Below, in pieces: positions 51,032 through 58,622 of a stretch of DNA of 64,000 bases; position 1 is the first letter of the stretch; each line of letters opens with the position of its first letter. The notes beneath the pieces were generated by a model. That model searched no databases and had not been told where the DNA came from. It was given only the letters and a program-made list of their open reading frames with translations. Source of the stretch: Chitinophaga chungangae (GTDB taxonomy: Bacteria > Bacteroidota > Bacteroidia > Chitinophagales > Chitinophagaceae). The stretch is from assembly GCF_017742215.1 (NCBI RefSeq), contig NZ_JAGHKP010000001.1:372001-436000 (forward strand), given 5' to 3'. The translations under genes and the position numbers were made by a program.

Positions 51032-53458
51032 GTGAAGAAAAAGACATACCCATCATACATGAATGTGCCGGGACCGGTTGTGTTGCTGATGGTGTGCCTG
51101 TTGCTGAGCGCGTGCTCCAACACGCGGTATCTTCAAAAAGACCAGAGCCTCCTCACCAAAACGGGCGTAGACATCGAAGGGAAACTTTCCTCCACCGAAA
51201 AAACGGATGTCAGGAACGACCTCAATTCCCGCTCCCTCATGCTGCAGCAGCCTAATCAAAAGGTGCTGGGCACGCGGCTGAAAGTGTGGCTTTACAACCA
51301 GAAGAACTACGAGAAAAAAAGGAACTGGTTCTGGAACCTCATGCTCAGCGAGCGGAATCTCCAGGCCCCGGTGATCTACGATTCCATGAAAACGAAGGAA
51401 TCGGCCGAACGAATGGTGTCTTACCTCAACAACCAGGGCTATTTTTACGCCACCGTCGGGTACAACGCTGAAACCAAGGGACAAAAAACTTCCGTCACTT
51501 ATAAAGTCAACACCGGCAAAAATTTCGTGATCAAAAAGATCACCTACGACATCCCGGACACAGCCATTGCGCGCGTGGTAAAGGAGGGCGAACGGTTTTC
51601 GCTGCTGCATGTGAACGCGCCGTACAAAGCGTCTGACCTGAGCAGCGAGCGCGAGCGCCTCATGCGCCTCATCCGCGACGCGGGGTATTTTAAGTTCAAC
51701 CGCGACCTGATCACTTTTACGGTAGACACGCTCAATAAATCGTTGTTCGTAGACCCGCTGAACCCTTTCGAGGTAATGCCTTCCGTGCTCAGCGCCGATC
51801 AGAAGCCCACGCTGGATGTGGACGTGGTGATCAAAAACCCGGAAGATTCCTCCAATGATCTTACGAAGCTGTTCTACATCCGTAAAATTTATGTTTTCCC
51901 GGACATCCTGCTGCAGGAAAGCATCACCGATTCCACCTTCAGCACCACCAACAGCCGCTTCCTGACGATCAAATACCACCAGAACATCATCCGGCCGAGA
52001 GTGCTCACGCGCGCTATCCAGCTGCGGCCCGGCTCGCGGTATTCGACGGAGGAATACAACAACACGGTGAACCGCCTGTTCGATCTCAACATCTGGCAGT
52101 TCGTGAACGTGCAGTACAAAGATGTGAAAGACAGCGCCCAGCAACTGGACGCATACATCCAGCTTACGCCCCGCAAAAAGCAGGAGCTGAGCGCCAACAT
52201 AGACCTTACCACCGGCAGCCAGTATTTCCTGGGCAGCGGTTTGTCTTTCGGTTACCGTCACTTCAACCTCAACCGCGCGGCCAACGAGCTGCACATTACG
52301 CTGAAAGGCGGCCTGGAAGTGATCCGTAACGAAGACAATAAATTCGAGATGCAGGCGCAGGAATATGGGATCAATGCAGACCTGGTGTTGCCGCGTTTCA
52401 TGATCCCGTTCCGCGTGCGGCAAAATAACCGCTCCACCTCCAAAACGAGGATCTCCGCGGGTTTCAACAATCTCCGGCGTATCGACAAGTTCAACATCCG
52501 CACGGTAAACGGCGCGTTCGGTTACGAATGGCGCGAATCGATCTATAAAAGCTGGAACCTGAAACCTTTTACGCTCAATTACGTGGGCGTGTCGCTCAAC
52601 CCGAACTTCAAAAAAGACGTGGTAGACGAAAACCCTTACCTGCAAAGGAGCTTCGAGCCGGCGTTCATCGGCGGCGAAGCGGCTACTTTTACGTTCAGCA
52701 ACAACGATCTTTTCCATAAAAGACAGAATACCTTTTTCAGGGCAACGGCGGAAGAATCCGGTTTGTGGCTGGAAGGGGTGAACAGCCTGGTAAGCGGTGT
52801 AACGGGCGGCAACCAGAACCTGGAAACGCTGGCGAAAGTGAAGATCTCCCAGTTTATCAGGCTGGAAGCGGATTACCGCCATTACTGGAACTACCCGAAA
52901 ACATCCGTGGCTACGCGTGCGTACGCAGGCGTGGGCATTCCGTACGGTAAAAGCGATGTGTTGCCTTACATCAGGCAGTTTACGTCGGGCGGCCCCAACA
53001 GCATCCGCGCATGGCGGCTGCGCACGCTGGGCCCCGGCTCTTTCGTGGATACCACGGCCACCGCGCAGCTGTTCCCCGATCAGACGGGCGACATGAAACT
53101 GGAAGGCAACGTGGAATACCGTTTCGACCTGCTGCGCCTGTTCGGCGGCAGTATGTACCTGAAAGGCGCCACCTTCCTCGATTTCGGCAATATCTGGATG
53201 TTGAAGAAAGATACGCTGCGCGCGGGCGCCGAGTTCCAGTTCAAGAACCTATACCGGGAACTGGCGATCGGCACGGGCGCGGGCCTGCGGCTGGATTTCA
53301 GCTATTTCGTGATACGCCTCGACTGGGGCATACCGCTCAAAAAACCTTATCCCACACAAAACAAAAGCGGCTGGTACATCGGTGAATGGATGCTTGGAGA
53401 CAGCCGCTGGAGGCGGGAAAACATCATCTGGAACGTAGCGATCGGCTACCCGTTCTGA
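51032..53458 (+). CDS. tamL: TamL-type BamA-family outer-membrane lipoprotein
   Basis: This 808-residue protein has a lipoprotein signal (LLSAC, Cys at about 28), POTRA-like domains (about 40-370, ending in the RPGSRYSTEEYNNTVNRLFDLNIWQFVNVQYKDV unit) and a C-terminal barrel with the BamA/D15 signature (FTSGGPNSIRAWRLRTLGPGS, residues about 650-670) and LDWGIPLKKPYP near the end. A lipidated BamA paralogue is the TamL protein of Bacteroidota, which works with TamB in moving material to the outer membrane. The start is GTG 51032, chosen because it gives the Lys-rich n-region that the shorter ATG 51059 lacks. The 3' end overlaps truB by 13 bp. Confidence 0.88.
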   Translation: MKKKTYPSYMNVPGPVVLLMVCLLLSACSNTRYLQKDQSLLTKTGVDIEGKLSSTEKTDVRNDLNSRSLMLQQPNQKVLGTRLKVWLYNQKNYEKKRNWFWNLMLSERNLQAPVIYDSMKTKESAERMVSYLNNQGYFYATVGYNAETKGQKTSVTYKVNTGKNFVIKKITYDIPDTAIARVVKEGERFSLLHVNAPYKASDLSSERERLMRLIRDAGYFKFNRDLITFTVDTLNKSLFVDPLNPFEVMPSVLSADQKPTLDVDVVIKNPEDSSNDLTKLFYIRKIYVFPDILLQESITDSTFSTTNSRFLTIKYHQNIIRPRVLTRAIQLRPGSRYSTEEYNNTVNRLFDLNIWQFVNVQYKDVKDSAQQLDAYIQLTPRKKQELSANIDLTTGSQYFLGSGLSFGYRHFNLNRAANELHITLKGGLEVIRNEDNKFEMQAQEYGINADLVLPRFMIPFRVRQNNRSTSKTRISAGFNNLRRIDKFNIRTVNGAFGYEWRESIYKSWNLKPFTLNYVGVSLNPNFKKDVVDENPYLQRSFEPAFIGGEAATFTFSNNDLFHKRQNTFFRATAEESGLWLEGVNSLVSGVTGGNQNLETLAKVKISQFIRLEADYRHYWNYPKTSVATRAYAGVGIPYGKSDVLPYIRQFTSGGPNSIRAWRLRTLGPGSFVDTTATAQLFPDQTGDMKLEGNVEYRFDLLRLFGGSMYLKGATFLDFGNIWMLKKDTLRAGAEFQFKNLYRELAIGTGAGLRLDFSYFVIRLDWGIPLKKPYPTQNKSGWYIGEWMLGDSRWRRENIIWNVAIGYPF

Positions 53459-54138
53459 TGCTCCTGCGCTTTTTTATATTTTTCAATGAAATCGGTTACC
53501 TCGACGGCGTCTTCCAGCCTGAACGCGCCGATGCGGGTACGGCAAAGGCTGCTCAGGTGCGCGCCGCAGCCAACGGCGGCGCCGAAATCGTGCGCCAGCG
53601 AACGGATGTAAGTGCCCGTGCTGCATTGCACCCTGAAATGCACGACCGGTAATTCCACCGCCGTGATCTCGAAAACATGGATAACGATGGAACGCGGTTC
53701 CACCTTTACTTCCACGCCCTGGCGCGCCAGGTGGTAGATCGGTTTGCCGTTTTGTTTGATGGCGGAATGAATGGGGGGTAATTGCTGCAGCGGGCCGGTG
53801 AAGCGGTCTGCGATGGCCTGCAGCGCGGCTTTGTCCAGCCCGGGCACGGGCTGATGGTCCTGCGGCTCCGATTCAAGATCGTAGGTGGGGGTAACGGACC
53901 CGAGGGTGAAGGTGCCGGTGTATTCTTTTTCCTGCGCCTGGTATTCGTTGATCTTTTTGGTCATTTTACCGGTGCAGCAAATGAGCAGCCCGGTAGCGAG
54001 CGGATCGAGCGTGCCTGCGTGGCCTATTTTGGCTTTGGTGGTATTGCGGATCTTGCGCACAACGTCGAACGAGGTCCATGTGAGCGGTTTATTGATCAAC
54101 AGCACTGCGCCTTCCTGGAAATTTTGTGTTTCGGGCAT
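53446..54138 (-). CDS. truB: tRNA pseudouridine-55 synthase
   Basis: This 230-residue enzyme makes pseudouridine 55 in the T loop of tRNA. Motifs: LINKPLTWTSFDVVRKIR, KIGHAGTLDPLATGLLI with the catalytic Asp45, KEYTGTFTLG, PIHSAIKQNGKPIYHLARQG and the C-terminal CSTGTYIRSLAHDFG. A PUA domain is absent, which is common for short TruB. ATG 54138 is used because a TATCTTTG -7 box ends 4 nt upstream, making the mRNA probably leaderless. It lies downstream of ribE and the nitronate monooxygenase gene in the same direction. Confidence 0.93.
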   Translation of the reverse strand: MPETQNFQEGAVLLINKPLTWTSFDVVRKIRNTTKAKIGHAGTLDPLATGLLICCTGKMTKKINEYQAQEKEYTGTFTLGSVTPTYDLESEPQDHQPVPGLDKAALQAIADRFTGPLQQLPPIHSAIKQNGKPIYHLARQGVEVKVEPRSIVIHVFEITAVELPVVHFRVQCSTGTYIRSLAHDFGAAVGCGAHLSSLCRTRIGAFRLEDAVEVTDFIEKYKKAQEHQNG

Positions 54139-54142
54139 TTTG

Positions 54143-54170
54143 CAAAGATAATGTGTTTTGTGCGCCTCAA
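54143..54170 (-). promoter_or_regulatory. Promoter of truB
   Basis: On the minus strand: TTG (54168-54170), a 17-bp spacer and TATCTTTG (54143-54150). It overlaps the last codon of the upstream gene. The box ends 4 nt before the ATG. Confidence 0.7.
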
Positions 54171-55153
54171 CGGAAAGACCGCAGCGTTTCGTCATATTCT
54201 TCCATCAGCCGCGCCACGATCTCTTCCACGGGCATTACGTCGTTCACCATTTCCACGCTTTGGCCGGCGCTCCACAGCTGGTGGTAATTGTTGGGCTTCA
54301 CGGCTTTTTCGAGCAGTTTCATGCCTTTCATCTGCACCATCATCTTGAAATACTTGCGGGTGCGCGGGTTGCGGCCGAGCCATTTTTCCCAGCCGGTCTG
54401 TTTATAGCCCATTTTCTGCGCGGCTGGCGTGTTGATGATGTTGCAGGGCGTGCCGGAGAGGCGCTCGGTAAGCACGATGTCTTCCATGCCGTGCTCCAGG
54501 ATAGCCTGTTTGTATTCCTCGCTCACGGCGGCTTCCGCGCTGGCGATGAAGCGGGTGCCGATGCTCACGGCATCTGCGCCGAGCACCATGGCGCTGGCCA
54601 TCTGCCGGCCGGAGGCGATGCCGCCTGCGGCTACCACGGGAATGTGGGGGAAGGCGTTTTTCAAAGCGGGCACCAGCACATGCATCGGGTAGGGGCCGGC
54701 ATGGCCGCCCGCGCCGGAACTGACGGCAATAAACGCGTCTGCCCCGTGCTGCACGGCTTTTTCGGCGTGCGCGAGGTTGGTTACGTCGCAGATCACTTTG
54801 GCGCCGTAGCTGTGCGCGGCTTCGGTTACGTCGCGCGGGTTGCCGAGCGAGGTGATGTAAAACGGCACTTTGGCCGCCACGCAGGCGTCCAGGTGTTTTT
54901 TATAGAGCGGGTTCGTTTTCTGCACGATGATGTTCACCCCGTAAGTGCCTTGCGGGTATTGTGCTTTCGTTTCGTTGAGCCTTTCCAGCAGTGCGGGCAG
55001 CTCGCCTTCCTTCCGGTAATTGAGGGAAGGGAAAGTGCCTGCGATGCCGCTGCGGATGGCCGCTTTCATCATGGCTTCATTGCTCACGAGGAACATGGGG
55101 GCCATGATGAGTGGGTATTTCATGCCGAGGCTTTGCGTTAAGTTCGGGTTCAT
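54167..55153 (-). CDS. Nitronate monooxygenase / 2-nitropropane dioxygenase family
   Basis: This 328-residue FMN-dependent TIM-barrel oxidises alkyl nitronates such as propionate-3-nitronate. Typical parts: YPLIMAPMFLVSNEAMMKAAIRSGIAGTFPS, DVTNLAHAEKAVQHGADAFIAVSSGAGGHAGPY, IPVVAAGGIASGRQMASAMVLGADAVSIGTRFIASAEA (phosphate-binding GGI, GTRF). The catalytic His is probably in GAGGHAGPY. Its start overlaps the ribE stop in an ATGA, so translation is likely coupled. Confidence 0.88.
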   Translation of the reverse strand: MNPNLTQSLGMKYPLIMAPMFLVSNEAMMKAAIRSGIAGTFPSLNYRKEGELPALLERLNETKAQYPQGTYGVNIIVQKTNPLYKKHLDACVAAKVPFYITSLGNPRDVTEAAHSYGAKVICDVTNLAHAEKAVQHGADAFIAVSSGAGGHAGPYPMHVLVPALKNAFPHIPVVAAGGIASGRQMASAMVLGADAVSIGTRFIASAEAAVSEEYKQAILEHGMEDIVLTERLSGTPCNIINTPAAQKMGYKQTGWEKWLGRNPRTRKYFKMMVQMKGMKLLEKAVKPNNYHQLWSAGQSVEMVNDVMPVEEIVARLMEEYDETLRSFR

Positions 55154-55758
55154 GTTGTGACGGGATGGCTTGCGCGTGTGATTAACTGCCGGGCGACGTA
55201 TTTGCCCAGGATGTCGAATTCAAGGTTCACGGTATCGCCGGGTTGCAGGTATTGGATATTGGTATGCTCGTAAGTATACGGTATGATCGCCACGGAAAAG
55301 GCGTCTGTAGCGATGTCGAACACGGTAAGGCTGATGCCGTTGAGGCAGATGGAGCCTTTTTCCACGATCAGCGGCGCAAATTCCGGGTCGAAGCCAATGC
55401 GGTACAGCCAGCTGCCATCCTGCGCGGAAACGGATTCGCATACGCCGGTGCCGTCTACATGGCCCTGAACGATATGCCCGTCTATCCGGCTGTTGAACAC
55501 CATGGCCCTTTCGAGGTTCACGGAATGGCCGGGCCGCAGGCTGCCGAGATTGGTCTTCTGCAGGGTTTCGGCAACCGCCACGGTGGTATATTGCCGCTCG
55601 TCCACCGCGGTCACGGTCAGGCAAACGCCGTTATGAGATACGCTCTGGTCTATCTTTAATTCCTGTGCCAGGGGGGAGTGAATGGTCAGCTCCAGGTTGC
55701 CGCCGGAAGGTTTGGCCGCGGCAACGGTCCCCATCGTTTCGATGATTCCTGTAAACAT
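55150..55758 (-). CDS. ribE: Riboflavin synthase, alpha subunit
   Basis: This 202-residue enzyme converts two lumazines to riboflavin. It has the tandem lumazine-binding halves: MFTGIIETMGTV and SHNGVCLTVTAV, then FNSRIDGHIVQGHVDGTG and KGSICLNGISLTVFDI. ATG 55758 is chosen because a TAACTTTG -7 box (55765-55772) lies 6 nt upstream, and the earlier codons to 55887 are not conserved. Its stop overlaps the nitronate monooxygenase start by 4 nt; riboflavin feeding an FMN enzyme makes the pair sensible. Confidence 0.93.
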   Translation of the reverse strand: MFTGIIETMGTVAAAKPSGGNLELTIHSPLAQELKIDQSVSHNGVCLTVTAVDERQYTTVAVAETLQKTNLGSLRPGHSVNLERAMVFNSRIDGHIVQGHVDGTGVCESVSAQDGSWLYRIGFDPEFAPLIVEKGSICLNGISLTVFDIATDAFSVAIIPYTYEHTNIQYLQPGDTVNLEFDILGKYVARQLITRASHPVTT

Positions 55759-55764
55759 AATCCA

Positions 55765-55772
55765 CAAAGTTA
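55765..55772 (-). promoter_or_regulatory. -7 box of ribE
   Basis: TAACTTTG on the minus strand, 6 nt before the ATG; the mRNA would have a leader of 0-2 nt. Confidence 0.65.
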
Positions 55773-55862
55773 CTGACGAATCGCCTAATTTTGCAGTCCG
55801 CATTGCCGGCGGGGCGAAGCGGGAACGGTTGGAAAGAAAATTCGGGAAGGGGAGCGTGGAAA

Positions 55863-55894
55863 TTTGGCAAATAAAAGAGGAATACATATCTTTG
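55863..55894 (+). promoter_or_regulatory. Promoter of rpsU
   Basis: TTTG (55863-55866), a 20-bp spacer and TATCTTTG (55887-55894). The predicted leader is about 25 nt. Confidence 0.8.
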
Positions 55895-55912
55895 CCGTCC
55901 GTAAAAAACTTT

Positions 55913-55919
55913 AAAGGAG
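55913..55919 (+). promoter_or_regulatory. Strong Shine-Dalgarno of rpsU
   Basis: AAAGGAG lies 4 nt before the ATG. Such a site is unusual in this genome, where other genes lack one, and fits the known feedback control of bS21 in Bacteroidota. Confidence 0.8.
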
Positions 55920-55923
55920 ATTT

Positions 55924-56121
55924 ATGTTAATTATCGATTCCAAAGATTGCGAAAACATTGACAAAGCGCTCAAAAAGTATAAAAAGAAATTTGAGAAAGC
56001 GAAAATTCTGCTGCAACTGAGAGAGCGTCAGTCATTTACAAAGCCGTCTATCCGTCGCCGCACCCAGGTGCTGAAAGCTGTTTACAAGCAGCAGGTGGCT
56101 ACCGGCAAGTATGACGTATAG
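55924..56121 (+). CDS. rpsU: Ribosomal protein bS21
   Basis: This 65-residue basic protein matches bS21: DKALKKYKKKFEKAKILLQLRERQSFTKPSIRRRTQVLKAVYK. bS21 sits beside the 3' end of 16S rRNA and, in Bacteroidota, helps hide the anti-Shine-Dalgarno sequence. The gene has a consensus promoter and an unusually good Shine-Dalgarno site, and ends at a 13-bp hairpin terminator. Slightly AT-rich codons mark it as a small highly expressed gene. Confidence 0.95.
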   Translation: MLIIDSKDCENIDKALKKYKKKFEKAKILLQLRERQSFTKPSIRRRTQVLKAVYKQQVATGKYDV

Positions 56122-56155
56122 TAACGAGCCAGTATTTAAATCTGAATACATAAAA

Positions 56156-56195
56156 TTGATGATTGTAAGGTTTTCGATAACTTTACAGTCATCAA
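56156..56195 (+). terminator. Terminator of rpsU
   Basis: A 13-bp stem (56156-56168 with 56183-56195, one G-T pair), loop 14 nt, followed by a run of T residues. Confidence 0.85.
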
Positions 56196-56211
56196 TTTTT
56201 TTGTGTTGGTC

Positions 56212-57162
56212 ATGAATGAACTACCGCCGGTCGCACAGGGATTCCTGGCTTATCTTGAGCTGGAGAAACGTTATTCGCAGCATACGGTACAGTCTTACGG
56301 GCTGGACCTCCTCCAGTTTTTCCGTTATCTCTCCCTGCAATACGGGGAATTGCCGCTGGACCGGCTGACCCATTTCCATATTCAATCGTGGCTGGCCCTG
56401 GGCCTGGAGCCCAAACATCCTTCCCAAAACAAAAAGAAACAGCCCGGGCCCGTTACGCCGGCCACTATCCGGCGGAAGATCTCCACCCTTAAATCCTTTT
56501 TCAAATACGCCCTGCGCAAGGGCGAGCTGGCGCAAAGCCCGATGGCGAAAGTGGTGAGCCCGAAAATGCGGGGCCGCCTTCCCGTGTTCGTCGACGAAAA
56601 GGCCATGCGGCAGGTGGAAGAGAACCAATCGGAAGGGGAGCGGCTGTTTGGAGACGATTTCGACGGCGCCACGCGGCGGCTGATCGTGGAATTGCTGTAC
56701 CAGAGCGGCATCCGCCAGGCGGAGTTGCTGGGGCTTACGCATCGCAGCATGGACCTGAGCAACAGCCAGATGAAAGTGCTCGGGAAAGGCAATAAGGAGC
56801 GCATTATTCCCCTCAGCCGGCCTTTGATGGCGATGATCAGGGAATACGACGAAAGGCGGCGCAAGGAAGTCGGGAGTGCGGAAACGGGGCAGCTGCTGGT
56901 GCGGGCGAACGGTAAGGGGATCACGAAGGCGTTTGTATACCGTACGGTAAGGGAGGCACTGGACAGGGTAACGACCATTTCGAAACGCAGCCCGCATGTG
57001 CTGCGGCATACGTTTGCGACACATTTGATGAACAACGGGGCGGACATCAACGCGGTGAAGGAATTGCTGGGCCATGCGAGCCTGGCGAGCACGCAGGTAT
57101 ATACGCACAATACGATCGAGAAGCTGAAGAAAGTGCATCAGCAGGCGCATCCCAAAGCGTGA
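56212..57162 (+). CDS. Tyrosine recombinase of the XerC/XerD type
   Basis: This 316-residue enzyme has an N-terminal SAM-like core-binding domain (about 5-110, AYLELEKRYSQHTVQSYGLDLLQFFRYL) and a catalytic domain with all six expected residues: Arg168 (SGIRQAELLGL), Lys195 (GKGNKERIIPL), His262 and Arg265 (HVLRHTFATH), His288 (LGHASLASTQ) and Tyr297 (VYTH). Length and motifs suit the dimer-resolving Xer recombinases rather than a phage integrase. No attachment site or mobile genes surround it. The GTG/TTG start at 56203 is replaced by ATG 56212. The gene begins just after the rpsU terminator. Confidence 0.88.
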   Translation: MNELPPVAQGFLAYLELEKRYSQHTVQSYGLDLLQFFRYLSLQYGELPLDRLTHFHIQSWLALGLEPKHPSQNKKKQPGPVTPATIRRKISTLKSFFKYALRKGELAQSPMAKVVSPKMRGRLPVFVDEKAMRQVEENQSEGERLFGDDFDGATRRLIVELLYQSGIRQAELLGLTHRSMDLSNSQMKVLGKGNKERIIPLSRPLMAMIREYDERRRKEVGSAETGQLLVRANGKGITKAFVYRTVREALDRVTTISKRSPHVLRHTFATHLMNNGADINAVKELLGHASLASTQVYTHNTIEKLKKVHQQAHPKA

Positions 57163-57403
57163 ATGATCGGTATCAAGCATTTTATTGACAAATGAATGCA
57201 CCCGGGCTGATGCGGATCAGTTGCGGGCGGGGAAATATGGGGTAGTATTGCCGGAGAGGATTTTAACAAAATTTTTCTGACCAAAATAGGAAAGGGAAGG
57301 AAAGTTTGTTAAATTAGTAATCGGTTCTTTACATAAAAAAATACGCCTATGATTGATGGTTACGTGCTTGAAACTAGATTGTTAAATGTTAAATTTTAGT
57401 GCT

Positions 57404-57703
57404 ATGAATGTTCAAATTCAAACTGTGCGTTTTGATGCCGACGCCAAACTCATTGATCACGTGAATAAGAGAATTCAGAAGCTTTCCATCTTTTATGACC
57501 GGATCGTGAATGTAGAAGTTTTTTTAAAATTAGATCAGTTAGCCCACCAGGTAAAAGACAAGATTGCCGAAATTAAAGTGCATATCCCCCGTCACGACTT
57601 CTTTGTAAAGCATGAGAGCAAATCCTTCGAGGAGTCCTTCGACTTAGCGTTTGACAGCCTTGTTACCCAGATCAAACGTCAGAAGGAGAAGAATTTACAT
57701 TAA
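57404..57703 (+). CDS. hpf: Ribosome hibernation-promoting factor, short form
   Basis: This 99-residue protein has the HPF/RaiA fold: MNVQIQTVRFDADAKLIDHVNKRIQKL, DRIVNVEVFLKLD and DFFVKHESKSFEESFDLAFDSLVTQIKRQKEK. It binds the 30S subunit and stops translation in stationary phase. Only the N-terminal domain of long HPF is present, so it does not carry the dimerising tail. ATG 57404 is preferred to the frame start at 57386 because it matches the family N-terminus. The tRNA-tuf operon starts just downstream. Confidence 0.9.
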   Translation: MNVQIQTVRFDADAKLIDHVNKRIQKLSIFYDRIVNVEVFLKLDQLAHQVKDKIAEIKVHIPRHDFFVKHESKSFEESFDLAFDSLVTQIKRQKEKNLH

Positions 57704-57717
57704 AATCCTAAAAATAT

Positions 57718-57748
57718 TTTGGAATTAATTTTCTCTTTACTACCTTTG
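57718..57748 (+). promoter_or_regulatory. Consensus promoter of the tRNA-tuf operon
   Basis: TTTG (57718-57721), exactly 19 bp, then TACCTTTG (57741-57748): a full match to the Bacteroidota consensus. The leader to the first tRNA (about 180 nt) holds small stems such as ATCCC/GGGAT but no gene. Confidence 0.9.
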
Positions 57749-57933
57749 CCATCCCGATTCAAAAAGGGATCGGTGAAGGTAGTAAAGTTCTTTACTGTAG
57801 GGCATTTTAGCCGACTTGAATTGAGTTGAAGGGGCACTTTCCCGGGGTTAAAAAAATATTTGTTTCTTAAAAAGATTCACATTTATTTTGCGGCTCCTTT
57901 TACAGGATGTGAAACTTTTTCTTGACAGAAATT

Positions 57934-58007
57934 GCCAGCATAGCTCAGTTGGCCAGAGCTACTGATTTGTAATCAGTGGGTCGGGGGTTCGAATCCCTCT
58001 GCTGGCT
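57934..58007 (+). tRNA. tRNA-Thr (TGT)
   Basis: A standard cloverleaf. The acceptor arms GCCAGCA and TGCTGGC pair, the T loop is TTCGAAT, and the anticodon loop TTTGTAA gives anticodon TGT. First of the tRNA cluster. Confidence 0.97.
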
Positions 58008-58054
58008 CGCAAGTGTTTTCCGGGGTTAGGCCTGGCGCGAGAAATTTTTAAGTT

Positions 58055-58137
58055 GGGCAGGTTCCAGAGCGGCCAAATGGGGCGGACTGTAAATCCGCTG
58101 TCTTTCGACTTCACAGGTTCGAATCCTGTCCTGCCCA
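58055..58137 (+). tRNA. tRNA-Tyr (GTA)
   Basis: A class II tRNA with a long variable arm (TGTCTTTCGACTTCA). Acceptor arms GGGCAGG and CCTGCCC pair; anticodon loop CTGTAAA gives GTA. Confidence 0.97.
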
Positions 58138-58228
58138 CACCAATTTTTCATTGCGGATTACGGCAAGTTGGTCACTACGGGTTTTTTTGCCCGGGGTTGA
58201 TGAATGCGCGTAGTTCGTAATTGAGTAT

Positions 58229-58301
58229 GCGGGAGTAGCTCAGTTGGTAGAGCGACAGCCTTCCAAGCTGTAGGTCGCGGGTTCGAACCTCGTCTCCCGC
58301 T
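58229..58301 (+). tRNA. tRNA-Gly (TCC)
   Basis: Acceptor arms GCGGGAG and CTCCCGC pair; anticodon loop CTTCCAA gives TCC; T loop TTCGAAC. Confidence 0.97.
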
Positions 58302-58315
58302 CAGAAAAAGATCAT

Positions 58316-58387
<72 letters not shown>

Positions 58388-58470
58388 CAAAAGAGTTTCG
58401 GATGCAGGGTAGCCGGATGGTCCGTAAAAGGAAGTTCGGGGCCGGGTGTCCGAAATTTGAAGTTTAACAA

Positions 58471-58543
58471 AGCCGGTAAGCTCAATGGATGAGCATCCCG
58501 GGAACAAATCGGGGAGGAGCAGGTTCAATTCCTGTGACGGGCT
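58471..58543 (+). other. Degenerate tRNA-like sequence before tuf
   Basis: The sequence has a D arm GCTC-AATGGAT-GAGC (58480-58494), an anticodon-like stem CCCGG/TCGGG around a 7-nt loop GAACAAA (58502-58508), a T arm GCAGG-TTCAATT-CCTGT (58519-58535) and acceptor-like ends AGCC..GGCT with mismatches. U33 is missing (A instead), the acceptor stem is defective and the putative anticodon would be ACA. It sits where a fifth tRNA would lie, 84 nt after tRNA-Thr and 79 nt before tuf. It may be a tRNA pseudogene or a structured leader of tuf. Confidence 0.55.
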
Positions 58544-58622
58544 CAAGTTTGTTGTGATTTGCTTTACTAAAAAACTAATATCAAAAAAGTAATCTTTACA
58601 AACCATCTTAAAAAAAAATACA

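Noticed and set aside
56212..57162. Integrase of a mobile element
   Set aside because: The protein has the XerC/D build, stands next to rpsU and hpf, and no attachment repeats, cargo or other mobile genes are seen nearby.
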